Origin: Trissonchulus latispiculum
Taxonomy: Eukaryota; Nematoda; Enoplea; Enoplida; Ironidae
Direction of reading: 5' to 3'
Assembly: GCA_030248195.1 (NCBI GenBank)
Contig: JASAND010019943.1
Coordinates: forward strand, 1-64,000
DNA length: 64,000 nt
The notes below the pieces were generated by a model. It was not told the DNA's origin. It ran no database searches and saw only the letters and a list, made by a program, of their open reading frames with translations. Every line of letters begins with the position of its first letter. Position 1 is the first letter of the stretch. A program made the translations under genes and the position numbers. This document shows, piece after piece, positions 12,477 through 22,488 of this stretch.

Positions 12477-13601
12477 TCAGATTCAGACTTCAGATTGGTG
12501 TTCTGCGACAACGAACCTCCCCCTCCTGTATACGTATATATATGCAACTCTCCAGCAAAATTGGAAATAACGAATTTAGATTCTACTTCCTCCTTGCGAG
12601 ACACATAAACCGAATTTCGCGAAACCGAAAAAACTGGTAACATTTGAATTCAGTGTGAATGAAAACATTTCCATACCAAATTTCATTTCATTTGGACAAG
12701 TTTTCCTGAATCTGGGCATAGAGGTGTAATCTTAACAAGACGCCTAAGCCATTTTAATGCCAGTAAATATTTTTAATATAAGAATATAAATAGCGTACTG
12801 TGAAAGTCGTAGGGCGCGCCAGTCTTAGTACTCCAAATTTAGACTTCATGCAATTATAGTATATATATTTAATTGCTTATTAGTGTGCATTTTATTACCA
12901 AGTCTGCTTTTCGGTTTGCAAGTCTATACCAGAGATGAAACCGGATCACAGGGTCAGTTCGTGTCAGAGTTGGTCGCGAGGCGGGGCGGGGCGGTACGGG
13001 TAATAGCAAATTTCAGCATCCGCACTGCCCGCGCGGATATCTGTGCGGGTAACCTGAAAACTTAAACTATTTTTGTCCGAAAAACTAAGCAAACTTTAAT
13101 AGTTAATAGAACATATAGTGTTTTGTGCTGCATTGGTGAATAAAATGCCGACCAGTCATCCCGGCAGCACTCATACTCACTGGTCTACTTCTAGGAAGTC
13201 TAATTTTGGGAATGGGAGCAAAACTGGGTTCAATTTAAAAACAAGAACAGAAACGGAGACGTATGTTTTGGAACCGGGAGGAAATCTATTTTCAGGGGCA
13301 GGATCAAAAACAGACGTCTGTTTGTAGCAACAAGAATTCGAGTTTAAATGTAGTAGCAGGCACTGGAGTCTAATTTCGAACAGGGGTCTATTTTAAAACC
13401 GCAATGGTCACCTTAAGGTATATTTTAGTCGGTGGGTTATTTTTTTGTATTTTGTATTTGGCCTAGCATCGTTGGGTACAAAAGGAGACCCGATAGAGCT
13501 TGGACAATAATTTTGGGAATGGGAGCAAAACTGGGTTCAATTTAAAAACAAGAACAGGAATGGAGACGTATTTTTAGGAACCGGGAGGAAATCTATTTTC
13601 A

Positions 13602-14415
13602 TGTCACTGTGGTTTACTGTTCCTGAACATAGGGTAGTCCTTGTTTTCCGCGGAATTTGAATATGCAAATTAGTTAATATGCAAATTAGTTTGCCATGCT
13701 ATATTAGGTTGCACTGTATTACACGCAATTAGTGTTTTTGTTTTCCGCGCGTTGCTTTCAGCCATGCCGCGCTCTATTGTTTCTGAGGCCGACGACCGTT
13801 CCAGTTCTGCAAACTCCAGCGACAGGCGCTCGGTGTCCAATGCTTCTGGGCGCTCTGTCAGGTCTGAGCGTTCTGCCGACGCTCAAGAGGTACGGATTCG
13901 ACATAAGCGTGCTCGCTCACGCTCGACAAGTTCTGTACGCTCTCGCGCTCGGTCCGGTTCGTCTCGGTCCCGGTCCTCTGGCCTCAGTGTGTCTTCTGCG
14001 GGATCTACTAGATCTACCCGCTCATCGACACGCTCCCGTCAACGGGGTGCTGGTGCTGCTCAAGTCCCGCTTTTCTCGGGCAAAGACAATCCCCTACCGG
14101 AAGCAATTCATTCGTCGCCTCTGGACGAGCTGGTGGGGCCTAGTTCGAAAGAACGCCCTACGTTACAGCTTCGAGCCTGGGCCAGCGACCGTTGGCATTC
14201 TTATTCTCAGGATGTTCTCAAATCCGATGACGGGATTTATGGCAAGCTGGTTGTTGAGGGTTCACATACTGGGTTTAAACCGCCTGTCCTCGACCATTCT
14301 CACTCCCACTTGCTGTCGGCTGAGCGGCGCAGCGAAGAAGCCCGCTTGAGTGCACTTCAAAACGATGTTTTGACTGCCGCTCGCGGCGTTGCTGCATATC
14401 TTGGCGCAGCGCAGC
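13602..14415 (+). mobile_element. 814-bp insertion carrying a Gag-like 5' fragment, 14-bp target duplication
   Basis: GAAATCTATTTTCA stands immediately left (13588-13601) and right (14416-14429) of this block, and removing it restores the 307-bp repeat unit. The insert has about 160 bp of leader with two ATGCAAAT octamers and a CTATATTA motif, then an open frame. Neither end has a poly-A or simple-repeat tail, and no terminal repeats are visible. Confidence 0.75.
13764..14415 (+). pseudogene. N-terminal fragment of a retroelement ORF1/Gag-like protein
   Basis: The frame starts at ATG in CAGCCATGCC and stays open for about 217 codons to the insertion edge, where it runs into unrelated repeat sequence. 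The first ~100 residues are Arg/Ser-rich (RSERS, RSRSTSS, RSRARS blocks). Then come PLFSGKDNPLPEAIHSSPLD and a helical stretch with LSALQNDVLTAARGVAAYLG. A basic RS-rich head followed by this kind of helical segment resembles ORF1/Gag of DIRS-like or other retroelements, but I cannot confirm a family. GC content is much higher than its surroundings. The C-terminal half is missing, so it is a broken gene. It could instead be a retroposed piece of a host RS-protein mRNA. Confidence 0.5.
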
Positions 14416-14551
14416 GAAATCTATTTTCAGGGGCAGGATCAAAAACAGACGTCTGTTTGTAGCAACAAGAATTCGAGTTTAAATGTAGTAGCAGGCACTG
14501 GAGTCTAATTTCGAACAGGGGTCTATTTTAAAACCGCAATGGTCACCTTAA

Positions 14552-15766
14552 CACGTTCACTACTAAAGGAAATTTTGCAAATTACGTCGGGGACTATTCC
14601 TGTTCCATTTCTAATACTTTACCGATGACGCCAAAATTTTTACTGGGCAATTAGAATACGCTTAGTAGCATTTTCACGCTGTTAGATTGCCTGACCCACC
14701 GGTGGGTCAAGTAGTCCTCCTCACCTGAGTTTATCTCAGAGACTACCTGACCCACCGGTGGGTCAGCCCTTTTTGACGAAATTTTATGTTTCAGATTCAT
14801 TTGCTTTAACTTTGAACGGAATTTTGACCAAATTAGACCACTTTTGAAAAATTTTATTTTTGACCACTTGACCCCTTGACCACTGACCCTTCAAACGGCA
14901 AAAAATGGAACCAGCCCAGCAAAATAGGTGCATCGGAGGGCAAAATGAATAGCGGGAATGAGCTCAGAGCACCAGAAAACCCCTAGATACAACTTTTTGA
15001 GAGGCTAGGTAAAGCCTAGTATGGACCGTCGGTCCTCCCTACCGACGTGACGTGCCTACGGCAAAGTGGAACCAGCCCAGTAAGATGGATGGGTCGTACC
15101 GTAAAACTTACTGCGGGAATTGATTCTGCGTGCCAGAAAACGATTGCATGGGGGTTTTGATCCTTCTGAGTTGAATAGAAATTCAATTTCAATTCGTGAA
15201 AACTCAATTTTCCATTTTTCCAATTTTCGCAATTTTTGACCAGTCACTGTGGTCGCTCGAGAAGCGATAGTGAAACGACTTAGCTATTTTGTTTGTTCGA
15301 TATATGCAATTTCTGAAAATAAAAAGAAATCGGCCGCAGCTCTTAGTGTTTGACCTTAGTTTTTCGATGTTAGGCCAAAAAGGTTAGAACCTATTGCAAG
15401 GACTGCCCAAACCAGCCCGCTCTGTACACCAAGTGCTTTGGAGACGTGCACAAGAAGAATTATATGGGATTCCTGATACGTCATCACACGTTTTGGCCAT
15501 TTTTGTTGTGTTTTTTTCTGTAAACAGAAAGTTTTGTTATGAGAAGTAAAATCTAGTGTTCAGTGAATTATATCGATGTACTGACAAAACCATTTGCTGG
15601 TATAATGCTTCCATCATGCACTAAAATCATTAATAGAGTTCTCCACAGCAAACTAAAAACTTTTATGCATAGTGAAAAACATATGACATTCTGACCCACC
15701 GGTGGGTCAGCAGTGTGTCAGTGAAAATCGATCTGACCCACCGGTGGGTCAGTAGTGTTGAACGTG
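14552..15766. mobile_element. TTAA-flanked non-autonomous element with four 18-bp palindromes
   Basis: TTAA stands at 14548-14551 and 15767-15770, and removing 1219 bp restores the 307-bp repeat. Ends are inverted: CACGTTCA..TGAACGTG. The perfect palindrome TGACCCACCGGTGGGTCA occurs at 14692-14709, 14748-14765, 15692-15709 and 15734-15751, that is, two subterminal copies per end. TTAA duplication is the hallmark of the piggyBac superfamily. No transposase frame is present, so it must be mobilised in trans. Confidence 0.8.
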
Positions 15767-16142
15767 TTAAGGTATATTTTAGTCGGTGGGTTATTTTTTT
15801 GTATTTTGTATTTGGCCTAGCATCGTTGGGTACAAAAGGAGACCCGATAGAGCTTGGACAATAATTTTGGGAATGGGAGCAAAACTGGGTTCAATTTAAA
15901 AACAAGAACAGGAATGGAGACGTATTTTTAGGAACCGGGAGGAAATCTATTTTCAGGGGTAGGATCAAAAACCGGTTTGTTACAAGAATTCTAGCTTAAT
16001 TTTGGTAACAGACACTGGTGTCTAATCTCGAACAGGATCTATTTTAAAACAGCAATGGTCACCTTAAAGTATATTAGAAGTTGTGTGTTATTGGACAATA
16101 TACAAAATTCGTATTTGTAAAATAAATCCACATATCTACATA

Positions 16143-16303
16143 GGGCCTTTTCACGAAAGGGTAGAGTAGAGTAGAGTAGAGTTAAAATTACCTGTTTTAC
16201 CTCGTTTTAACTCCACTCAAGCTTGAGTTTCCCTCTTTTAACTCTTTCATGAAAAGGATCGAGTTAATTTTAACTCTACTCTACCCTTTCTTGAAAAGGC
16301 CCC
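16143..16303. mobile_element. 161-bp MITE with GTAGA-rich inverted ends
   Basis: The left end GGGCCTTTTCACGAAAGGG pairs with the right end CCCTTTCTTGAAAAGGCCCC. Both continue into (GTAGA)n / (TCTAC)n and GTTAAAATT / AATTTTAAC. TA stands on both sides (16141-16142, 16304-16305), which suggests a TA target duplication. Confidence 0.75.
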
Positions 16304-16309
16304 TAGATG

Positions 16310-17523
16310 CATCAACGCAGGCAGTGCAATACTGCAATGATCCTGTGATCCTACTTTTAACCTTATAATCTTGTGAGCTTTTTGATTTGTTGGTCTTGTT
16401 CCTGAAATTTAGGTCCCATTCCGCTCCTATTCTTGTTTCTGAAATCAGTTTTATTCTGTTCCTGTTCCGATGCCTGTTTCTGTTCCAAGTTTTAGACACC
16501 ACCTTAAAATACCTAAATGTTTGGAATGTCATTAAGAAAAGAATACTTTATTTTCGTTTATTTATTAGTTTTCAAAGAAATCTATGAATTATTTGCTTGC
16601 AACAAGTTTTATGATTGTTTCAGGGTTTCGCACTAACAAAGATAACGTAGAAACACCTAATAAAACGAAAATTTCTGTTTAAAATTAGTTTTTACATGAG
16701 TTGAGCGAACAAATTTTGCGGGTACCTTGCGGGAATTACTTGTCTGCGGGGCGGGGCGGGTCGGGGCGGGTAGCAAAAATCCGGCTCGCGACCAATTCTG
16801 GTTGTGGTCACTATATGGACCGGATCAGGAGGTCTGACTCTGACCCGGTATTTTTTGTTGGGGGGAATTCTTGGTTGTTAAGTATGGTTTTCAGAATTTT
16901 TACCAGTTTTTACCACCTGAAAACTTCAATAGTTCAAAAGCTAGCAGTAAATATATACTTAGCTTAATCGTCTAGTTTTTAAAATATTTGCAATGAATGA
17001 CCTGCCAAGTTTGGATCTAGGTTTGAACAATGATTGCGTTAGATTTTAACTATATAGAAAAATCAAAATTAGGACATGGGACTAAGAGTCCAAAATCTTA
17101 ATTTAAAATCTTAAGATTTTCCATGCTCCATCGAATGTAGATGATTCTTTACAGCTGCTATCGTTTTTAGGGAGGGGGAGAGGAGGGTGTCAGACTGTCG
17201 TGTGGATTTCAAATTCGGGTAAGTTGTAAAATCTCAGCAAAGTTTCACAGACTTTGAGTTTTGGTTTGCACTTTTTGTAATTATTAAGACGTACTACTAG
17301 TGGATTTTGGTTTGATTTTATTTGTAGTATATGTTGCCTGAATCCTAGCCTTAAGAATAATTCTCAAGAATCTTCGCTGTGTGAAGGTTTCAGCCACACA
17401 ACTAAATAAAATATTTAACCACAGTAATAATAAAACACAAACGTGCTCACGTTAAGCCCTATAATTAGAATTAAATAATGTGCTGACTTTGGCAAAGTAT
17501 TTTGTTCCAAACGGATTCAACAA
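16310..17523. other. Non-coding DNA with simple GC tracts
   Basis: Degenerate GTTCCTGTTCC-type repeats lie around 16390-16490 and a GGGGCGGGGCGGG tract at 16747-16772, similar to one at 12970-12990. No gene or RNA is supported. Confidence 0.4.
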
Positions 17524-17531
17524 GTTATGTA

Positions 17532-18502
17532 GGGGTAACATTCATTGCCGAGAATTGCATTGCCGAGAATGCACATTGCCGAGAAAGGCATTGCCGAGAA
17601 TTGCATTGCCGAGAAAGGTCAATGCTATAGTATTGCATTGCCGAGAAAGTCAAAGAATCATAAATTGCATTGCCGAGAAAGGCATTGCCGAGAATTGCAT
17701 TGCCGAGAAAGTGTTTTTATGAAACCTGGTTTATTTACGTTGCACATGTATCACACTCATTAAGGCTAGATAACTATTTTGAACAAGCTTCCTGCAAGTT
17801 TTATGGCAAAATTTGCCGATTATATATTCATTTAAAATTAACTTATTTCAACATTTAGTTAAGTATTTGTAAGCTTTCGCTTGTATCAAAGTTTTTGATG
17901 CCCTTGGTCTCCCTACCAACCAATTAAAATTTTTAATTTTTTTTAATTTTTAAATTTTTAAAATTTTCAATTTATCGAATAGTACGCACCCATTTGCAAA
18001 GGTATTGGTCAAAAAATCGAAAGTTGGGGCTGGGGAAAGATGCAAGAGATCCCGCAAAATTTTACATTTTCAAAAACACTTGCTCCAATTAATCCTAAAA
18101 TGTAGAAAACACAGAAGCAACGAAAATTACTGCTGCGAAGATTGGGAACTCTTTTCTTTCCTTGACAGTCGATGTTAGGATGAAATCTTTCCTCCAAAAA
18201 TATCCCCCCGGAAAAATTGTAAAAGTAGAAATCCACCGCCGGAAAAATATTAGGCAACTACTTAGCTACTTACTTAAAAAATCTAAAGTATCGGCAAATT
18301 TTGCCTTAAAACTTGCAGGAAGCTTGTTCAAAATTGTCATCTAGTCTTCTTAATGAGTGTGATACATGTGCAGCATAAATAAAGCAGGTTTCATAAAGAC
18401 ATTTTCTCAGCAATGCAATTCTCGGCAATACCTTTCTCGGCAATGCAAGAAATGAGCATTGACCTTTCTCGGCAATGCAATTCTCGGCAATGAAGACACC
18501 CC
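17532..18502. mobile_element. Foldback element FB1 with 14-bp terminal tandem repeats and 8-bp target duplication
   Basis: The element starts GGGGT and ends ACCCC, flanked by GTTATGTA at 17524-17531 and 18503-18510. The left terminal zone (17542-17710) holds eight or so copies of GCATTGCCGAGAAA/TT. The right zone (18405-18492) holds the inverse, TTCTCGGCAATGC. Inside these, 17720-17830 pairs with 18285-18400 (e.g. CAAGCTTCCTGCAAGTTTTA / AAAACTTGCAGGAAGCTTG). There is no transposase. An 8-bp duplication is typical of hAT- or P-type enzymes. Small open frames such as IALPRKALPR are the 14-bp repeat read in frame. Confidence 0.85.
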
Positions 18503-18790
18503 GTTATGTAGTTATGTATTCAACTAGATTTACTCCCGGTTCCTACACATACGTCTCCGTTTCTGTTCTTGTTTGTAAATTGAACCCAGTTTTGCTCCCA
18601 TTCCCAAAATTAGACTTCATAGAAGTAGACCAGTGAGTATGATGAGTGAGTGCTGCCGGGATGACTGGTCGGCAATTTATTCACCAATGCAGCAAAGAAA
18701 CACTATTGTATCTCTGGAGGACTGTCAAAATTGAGAAGTCAAAATGCAAATGCAGTATGTTCTATACCCGCGGCCCGCGACCAACTCTGA

Positions 18791-19054
18791 GCCCACAGTT
18801 CTGTAAGGTGATGTTGGCCTACCCAATGAAGCTACAGTTTACAGTCACAGAAACTACTACGGGATGAGACCTGACACTGTAAAGTAAACAGTTAACTATG
18901 CCATTGTTGTACCTCTCTTTTAAAAGGTAGAAGCTTGTTCAAGAAAGCACCCCGTTGGCGATTATGCATCAACGCAGAGATATCACGTAATGGTTTATCT
19001 TCGTCCATAAACAGACGAATTCTTACTGCGCTGCTACATATAGATCCATGAAAG
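18791..19054. other. Short unassigned stretch
   Basis: Nothing recognisable between the inverted repeat arm and the next MITE. Confidence 0.4.
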
Positions 19055-19395
19055 CAGGGTATTCTTAGGGTTTTTCAGGGGGGGGGGGCTTCCGGGGGGA
19101 GATTTTTTGGCCAAAATGAGCCAAAAATGGTATATATTTGTTGGCGTATTTTGCACGGTGAAACGTTAAAAGTTCTCAAAAATGCCTGGATTTAAGCTAA
19201 AAATAGCTATTTTACGAAAAAATCTCCGGCGAAGCCGGAAAATTTTTGAAAATTTGGCCATTTTTGGCTAAAATTTGGGCCCTCAAAAAATCCCGGGGGG
19301 GGGTAAGCAAAAATCCCGGGAGGGTGCGATTTCGGGGGGGAAGGCATTTTCGGGGGGGAAGGTCGATTTCGGGGGGGCCTGTCAAAAATACCCTG
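19055..19395. mobile_element. MITE family F (CAGGGTATT ends), copy 1
   Basis: Starts CAGGGTATT and ends AATACCCTG, flanked by GAAAG on both sides (5-bp target duplication). The ends are rich in G runs; the core is GAAAAATCTCCGGCGAAGCCGG and similar. An inverted copy lies at 36739-37078. No coding capacity. Confidence 0.8.
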
Positions 19396-20310
19396 GAAAG
19401 TACACATTGAACGATTTTTATTTACAAATTCCAAATTACGGAATAACAATATGTGCCACATACTGTAATCTGAACACTCATAATATCACTCTTACAAATT
19501 CCAATTCAACATTTTTGACTATTATACTTTAGATTTCTTAAGTATACACTGCTTGAAAATGAAATATTGCATATTACGATTACGACTACGTCAAAAAAAA
19601 GCAAACTGATGACGCAATAAAGCAATTAGCCGCACAAAAATCAAAATTTTTACACAACAGGACATTAATGCTACCAGCACAAATTTAAATCTGCCGCAAA
19701 TGACCTATTAATTGCATGTTTTGTTTTGTTTTCTAACAACGACTTGGAATAATGTAAATCGTTGCAGAAAAATGTTTACTACCATTTTTAGTAATTTGTT
19801 TTGTAAGTGTATATATACACTATACTATGTATATACCATTTTAAGTGCATAGTAAGTATTCACGGAGGATCACTGAAAAAACCAACATCTAGTAAAAAGA
19901 AACAAACAACACGAAACGGGAAAATACAATAAAATATATGCATACAGACATGCAACAACGCAAATTGCAGAAGTATTTAACAGTTTTTTACATCAAACAA
20001 AAAATATAATTACAAAATAATTTATCCTGTAAAAGTAAGGAATTGTAGCAACATTTTATTAGCTTTAAGATATTGTTGCTAACTTATTAGGGGTGACGCA
20101 GATCAGTCCCACTTCATCTTGGCACAGCCATTTGGACTGCGCTCCATTATGACAGATCGTACTGATTCAAAGTACACGCTTATGAGAAGACAACATAAAA
20201 GAGATTATTTCCAACAGAATTGCAAATTGCAGGTCAATCCGAAGTGAACCTCCAAGCTTATGTTATCAATACTACTACAGCAAAGCTAGACGACTTTGTT
20301 GCGAAAGGGT
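19396..20310. other. AT-rich non-coding DNA downstream of the zinc-finger gene
   Basis: No gene or RNA recognised. It could hold distal 3' UTR of the minus-strand gene, since several TTTATT (AATAAA on the minus strand) occur, but no single site can be preferred. Confidence 0.4.
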
Positions 20311-20504
20311 CTGGGTTTATTTTACTGGGGGGAGAGGCGGGGGGGCGCACCCCACTATCGCCTTTTTGGTACTAAAACTTGATTTTTGATCACTTTTAAG
20401 CACAGTTATAGCAGTGTATGTGGAAAACAGGCTATTTATACAGCATTTTTAGCATTTTCGGCCCATTTTATCCCCCCACGTATTTTTGCCTCAAATAAAC
20501 CCAG
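20311..20504. mobile_element. MITE family G, short copy
   Basis: CTGGGTTTAT..ATAAACCCAG ends with a G-run-rich subterminal zone. The core (GTACTAAAACTTGATTTTTGA, TATAGCAGTGTATGTGGAAA) matches the 28532-28892 copy. Confidence 0.7.
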
Positions 20505-21170
20505 GTGCTACAGAAAAACAATTGGAATTATTATTAACTATTTGGACACCTGCGTCTAACCAAACCACATTAGCTATTACTTAGTACAACAGAGCTAAAT
20601 AATGAGAGCAAGTCCCAAAATTTGAGGCGACAAAACTTTGTTTTGGACATTATACACTCCAGAATGCTGAGTTAACTTAACGTTGGAACCGTTTCCTTAT
20701 TTCAAGTGGACTCCTCCGCCTATCCACTACAAAGGTGGTGTACAACTTTCATTTCTTTAACTTAGCAAAGATTTCAAACGGTTTCTTGCCTACCCAGTCA
20801 GTTTGTGGTCTTAAACAGCACACTTTCCTCTTACTGCTTAGTTTTTGCTTAACCTTTCGAGTTATGTAAGAGTATACTATGTTGTGTAAGCATAGTAAAG
20901 CAATCAAAAAATGTACTGACATAAGCCTACAACAAACATAGACATTAAAATTACACTCTTATACATTTTGTTTTGCAAACCACAACAAGACAACAGTACA
21001 AGCAAAAGCTTTATAACTAGCAAAAAAAAAAACAAAAAAAAACAAAAACAAAACAACCCCCCCCCCACACAAACAAAACATAATTATGTTTAAAAACAAA
21101 ACACAATACATAAAACGCACCACAATACCAAATGTATAACATAAAAAATTAAATAACAGCAATATTAAAA
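20505..21170. other. Unassigned, with A/C-rich tract
   Basis: No gene. 21020-21080 is a low-complexity (A)nC run with a C11 stretch, leading into the polypurine tract. Confidence 0.4.
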
Positions 21171-21179
21171 ATAACAGAA

Positions 21180-22315
21180 TATTAAAAACAAGCTAAAGGA
21201 GAATATGCCGAGGAAAAAATGGCGTAAAGGGGAAAAAAAGAGAATTGTGGAGAAGGGGAGGAGGGGGGAAGGAGAAGGGGAAAAAGGGGGGGGGAAAAGA
21301 ATAAAAAACGAAAGGTGACCGAAAGGGGCAAGCCAAGCGACACGGGAAAAGAAGAAGGAGAACAGGGGGGAAAGGAGGGGGAAAACAAATGCAAGGGGAG
21401 GGGGGGATAAAAAAAAAAGAGGAATATATAGGATTAGACACAGAGGAGGAAAAAAAAAAAAAATTGAAGAAAATAATGGGGAGTAGAAGAAAAAGAGTGA
21501 AAAATTTGAAAACAGAGAGGAAAAAGGAAAGAAGATAAATAAAAAAATAGTAGAAGGACGAAAATCAAAAGGAAAATGGGGAGATGGAGGTATGAAGGCG
21601 AAGGGGAAAAAAAAATGGAAAAATGAGGGAAAGAATAGAAAGTAAAGAATGGAAAAAAAAGGGTTAAATAAATGGGGGGGGGGGAAGGAATGGAGAGGGA
21701 GGAACAGAAAGGGGGAGGGGGGAGAAAAAGGGGAAAAAGAAAACAAAAAAATAAAAAAGATGGATGTTGGGGGGGGGGGGAGGGGGGAGATGAGTTAGGG
21801 GGGAAAAAAAAAATGAGAAATGGAAAAAAGAAAGAGAAGAACAATTGTAGGGGAGGGAAGGGTAGAGGGAATGAGGACGGAGACGATAAATAAGAGGGGA
21901 AAAAGGGGAAAAAAAAAAATAAAATGTAGAGCTATAAACGGGAAAAGTAATAAAAAACAGTAGGATAGGAACAAAGAGAAAACTCGGAAGGAAAGGAAAA
22001 GGAAAAATCGAAATGAAAAAATGAAGTGAAAAAGAGAAAAATATAAAAAAAATAAAAAATAACACAAATAGGGAAAAGCAAAAAAATGGATGGAGGAGAA
22101 TGGAAGTAAAAGAAAGAGGGAAGGAAATGAAAACGTAACGCAAGACTTAAAAAAAAACGTGGGGGAATAAGGGTGAGGGAAGAACGGGTAGGGAAAAAAA
22201 GGAGAAAATAAGAAAGAATAAAAATAAGAAGAAGAAAAGGGGAAAAAAAATGAGAAGAAAACAAATAAAATAAAAAAGAAGAAAAAACACAACAACAAAA
22301 GATAAAAATGAGGGG
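21180..22315 (+). repeat. 1.1-kb polypurine tract (polypyrimidine on the minus strand)
   Basis: The plus strand is almost entirely A and G (GGGGAGGAGGGGGGAAGGAG-type blocks) with only scattered pyrimidines. All minus-strand open frames through it are Ser/Phe/Pro/Leu-rich artefacts of TC-rich sequence. It lies directly downstream of the zinc-finger gene in that gene's direction of transcription. Confidence 0.9.
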
Positions 22316-22378
22316 TTTTTTTTTTTTTTTTTTGTTTTTTTTTTTTTTTTTGTTTTTTTTTGTTGTTTTTTTTTGTTT

Positions 22379-22410
<32 letters not shown>
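22316..22410 (-). repeat. 95-bp T-run (A-run on the gene strand)
   Basis: Ninety-five bases of T with six isolated G. The last 31 (22380-22410) are uninterrupted. Read on the minus strand it is a poly-A-like run starting about 80 bp after the stop codon. It may be a genomic A-tract in the 3' UTR or the tail of a retroposed sequence. Confidence 0.85.
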
Positions 22411-22414
<4 letters not shown>

Positions 22415-22488
22415 ACGTTACCATGGGCCCAGATTTCACCCCTTCTCTCAATTCACACAATATCAAGTTTCAATCGATCGCGATCTCT

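Larger units (their letters stand above)
13201..16080 (+). repeat. 307-bp tandem repeat, interrupted by two insertions
   Basis: TAATTTTGGGAATGGGAGC starts units at 13201, 13508 and 15862. Unit 1 is 307 bp. Unit 2 consists of 13508-13601 + 14430-14551 + 15771-15861, which also totals 307 bp once the two insertions and one copy of each target duplication are removed. Unit 3 (15862-about 16080) is diverged and partial. Confidence 0.85.
12955..18790. repeat. Widely spaced inverted repeat flanking a nested repeat region
   Basis: About 12955-13282 is repeated in inverse orientation at about 18530-18790. Landmarks are GCTGCATTGGTGAATAAA / TTTATTCACCAATGCAGC, CCGACCAGTCATCCCGGCAG / CTGCCGGGATGACTGGTCGG and CAGAGTTGGTCGCG / CGCGACCAACTCTG. 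The two arms bracket the 307-bp tandem array, a MITE and a foldback element. It may be one large foldback later filled by insertions, or an inverted duplication. Confidence 0.6.

Noticed and set aside
12192..12608. 138-codon open frame as a gene
   Set aside because: It lies in the arm of a foldback element and is not conserved in the related foldback at 7072-7832.
17540..17715. CRISPR-like array of 14-bp repeats
   Set aside because: Repeats are contiguous or irregularly spaced without unique spacers, an inverse copy lies at the other end, and the sequence context is eukaryotic.
21165..22466. Several minus-strand open frames up to 223 codons, Phe/Ser/Pro-rich
   Set aside because: They are translations of a polypyrimidine tract and a T-run; composition alone explains them.
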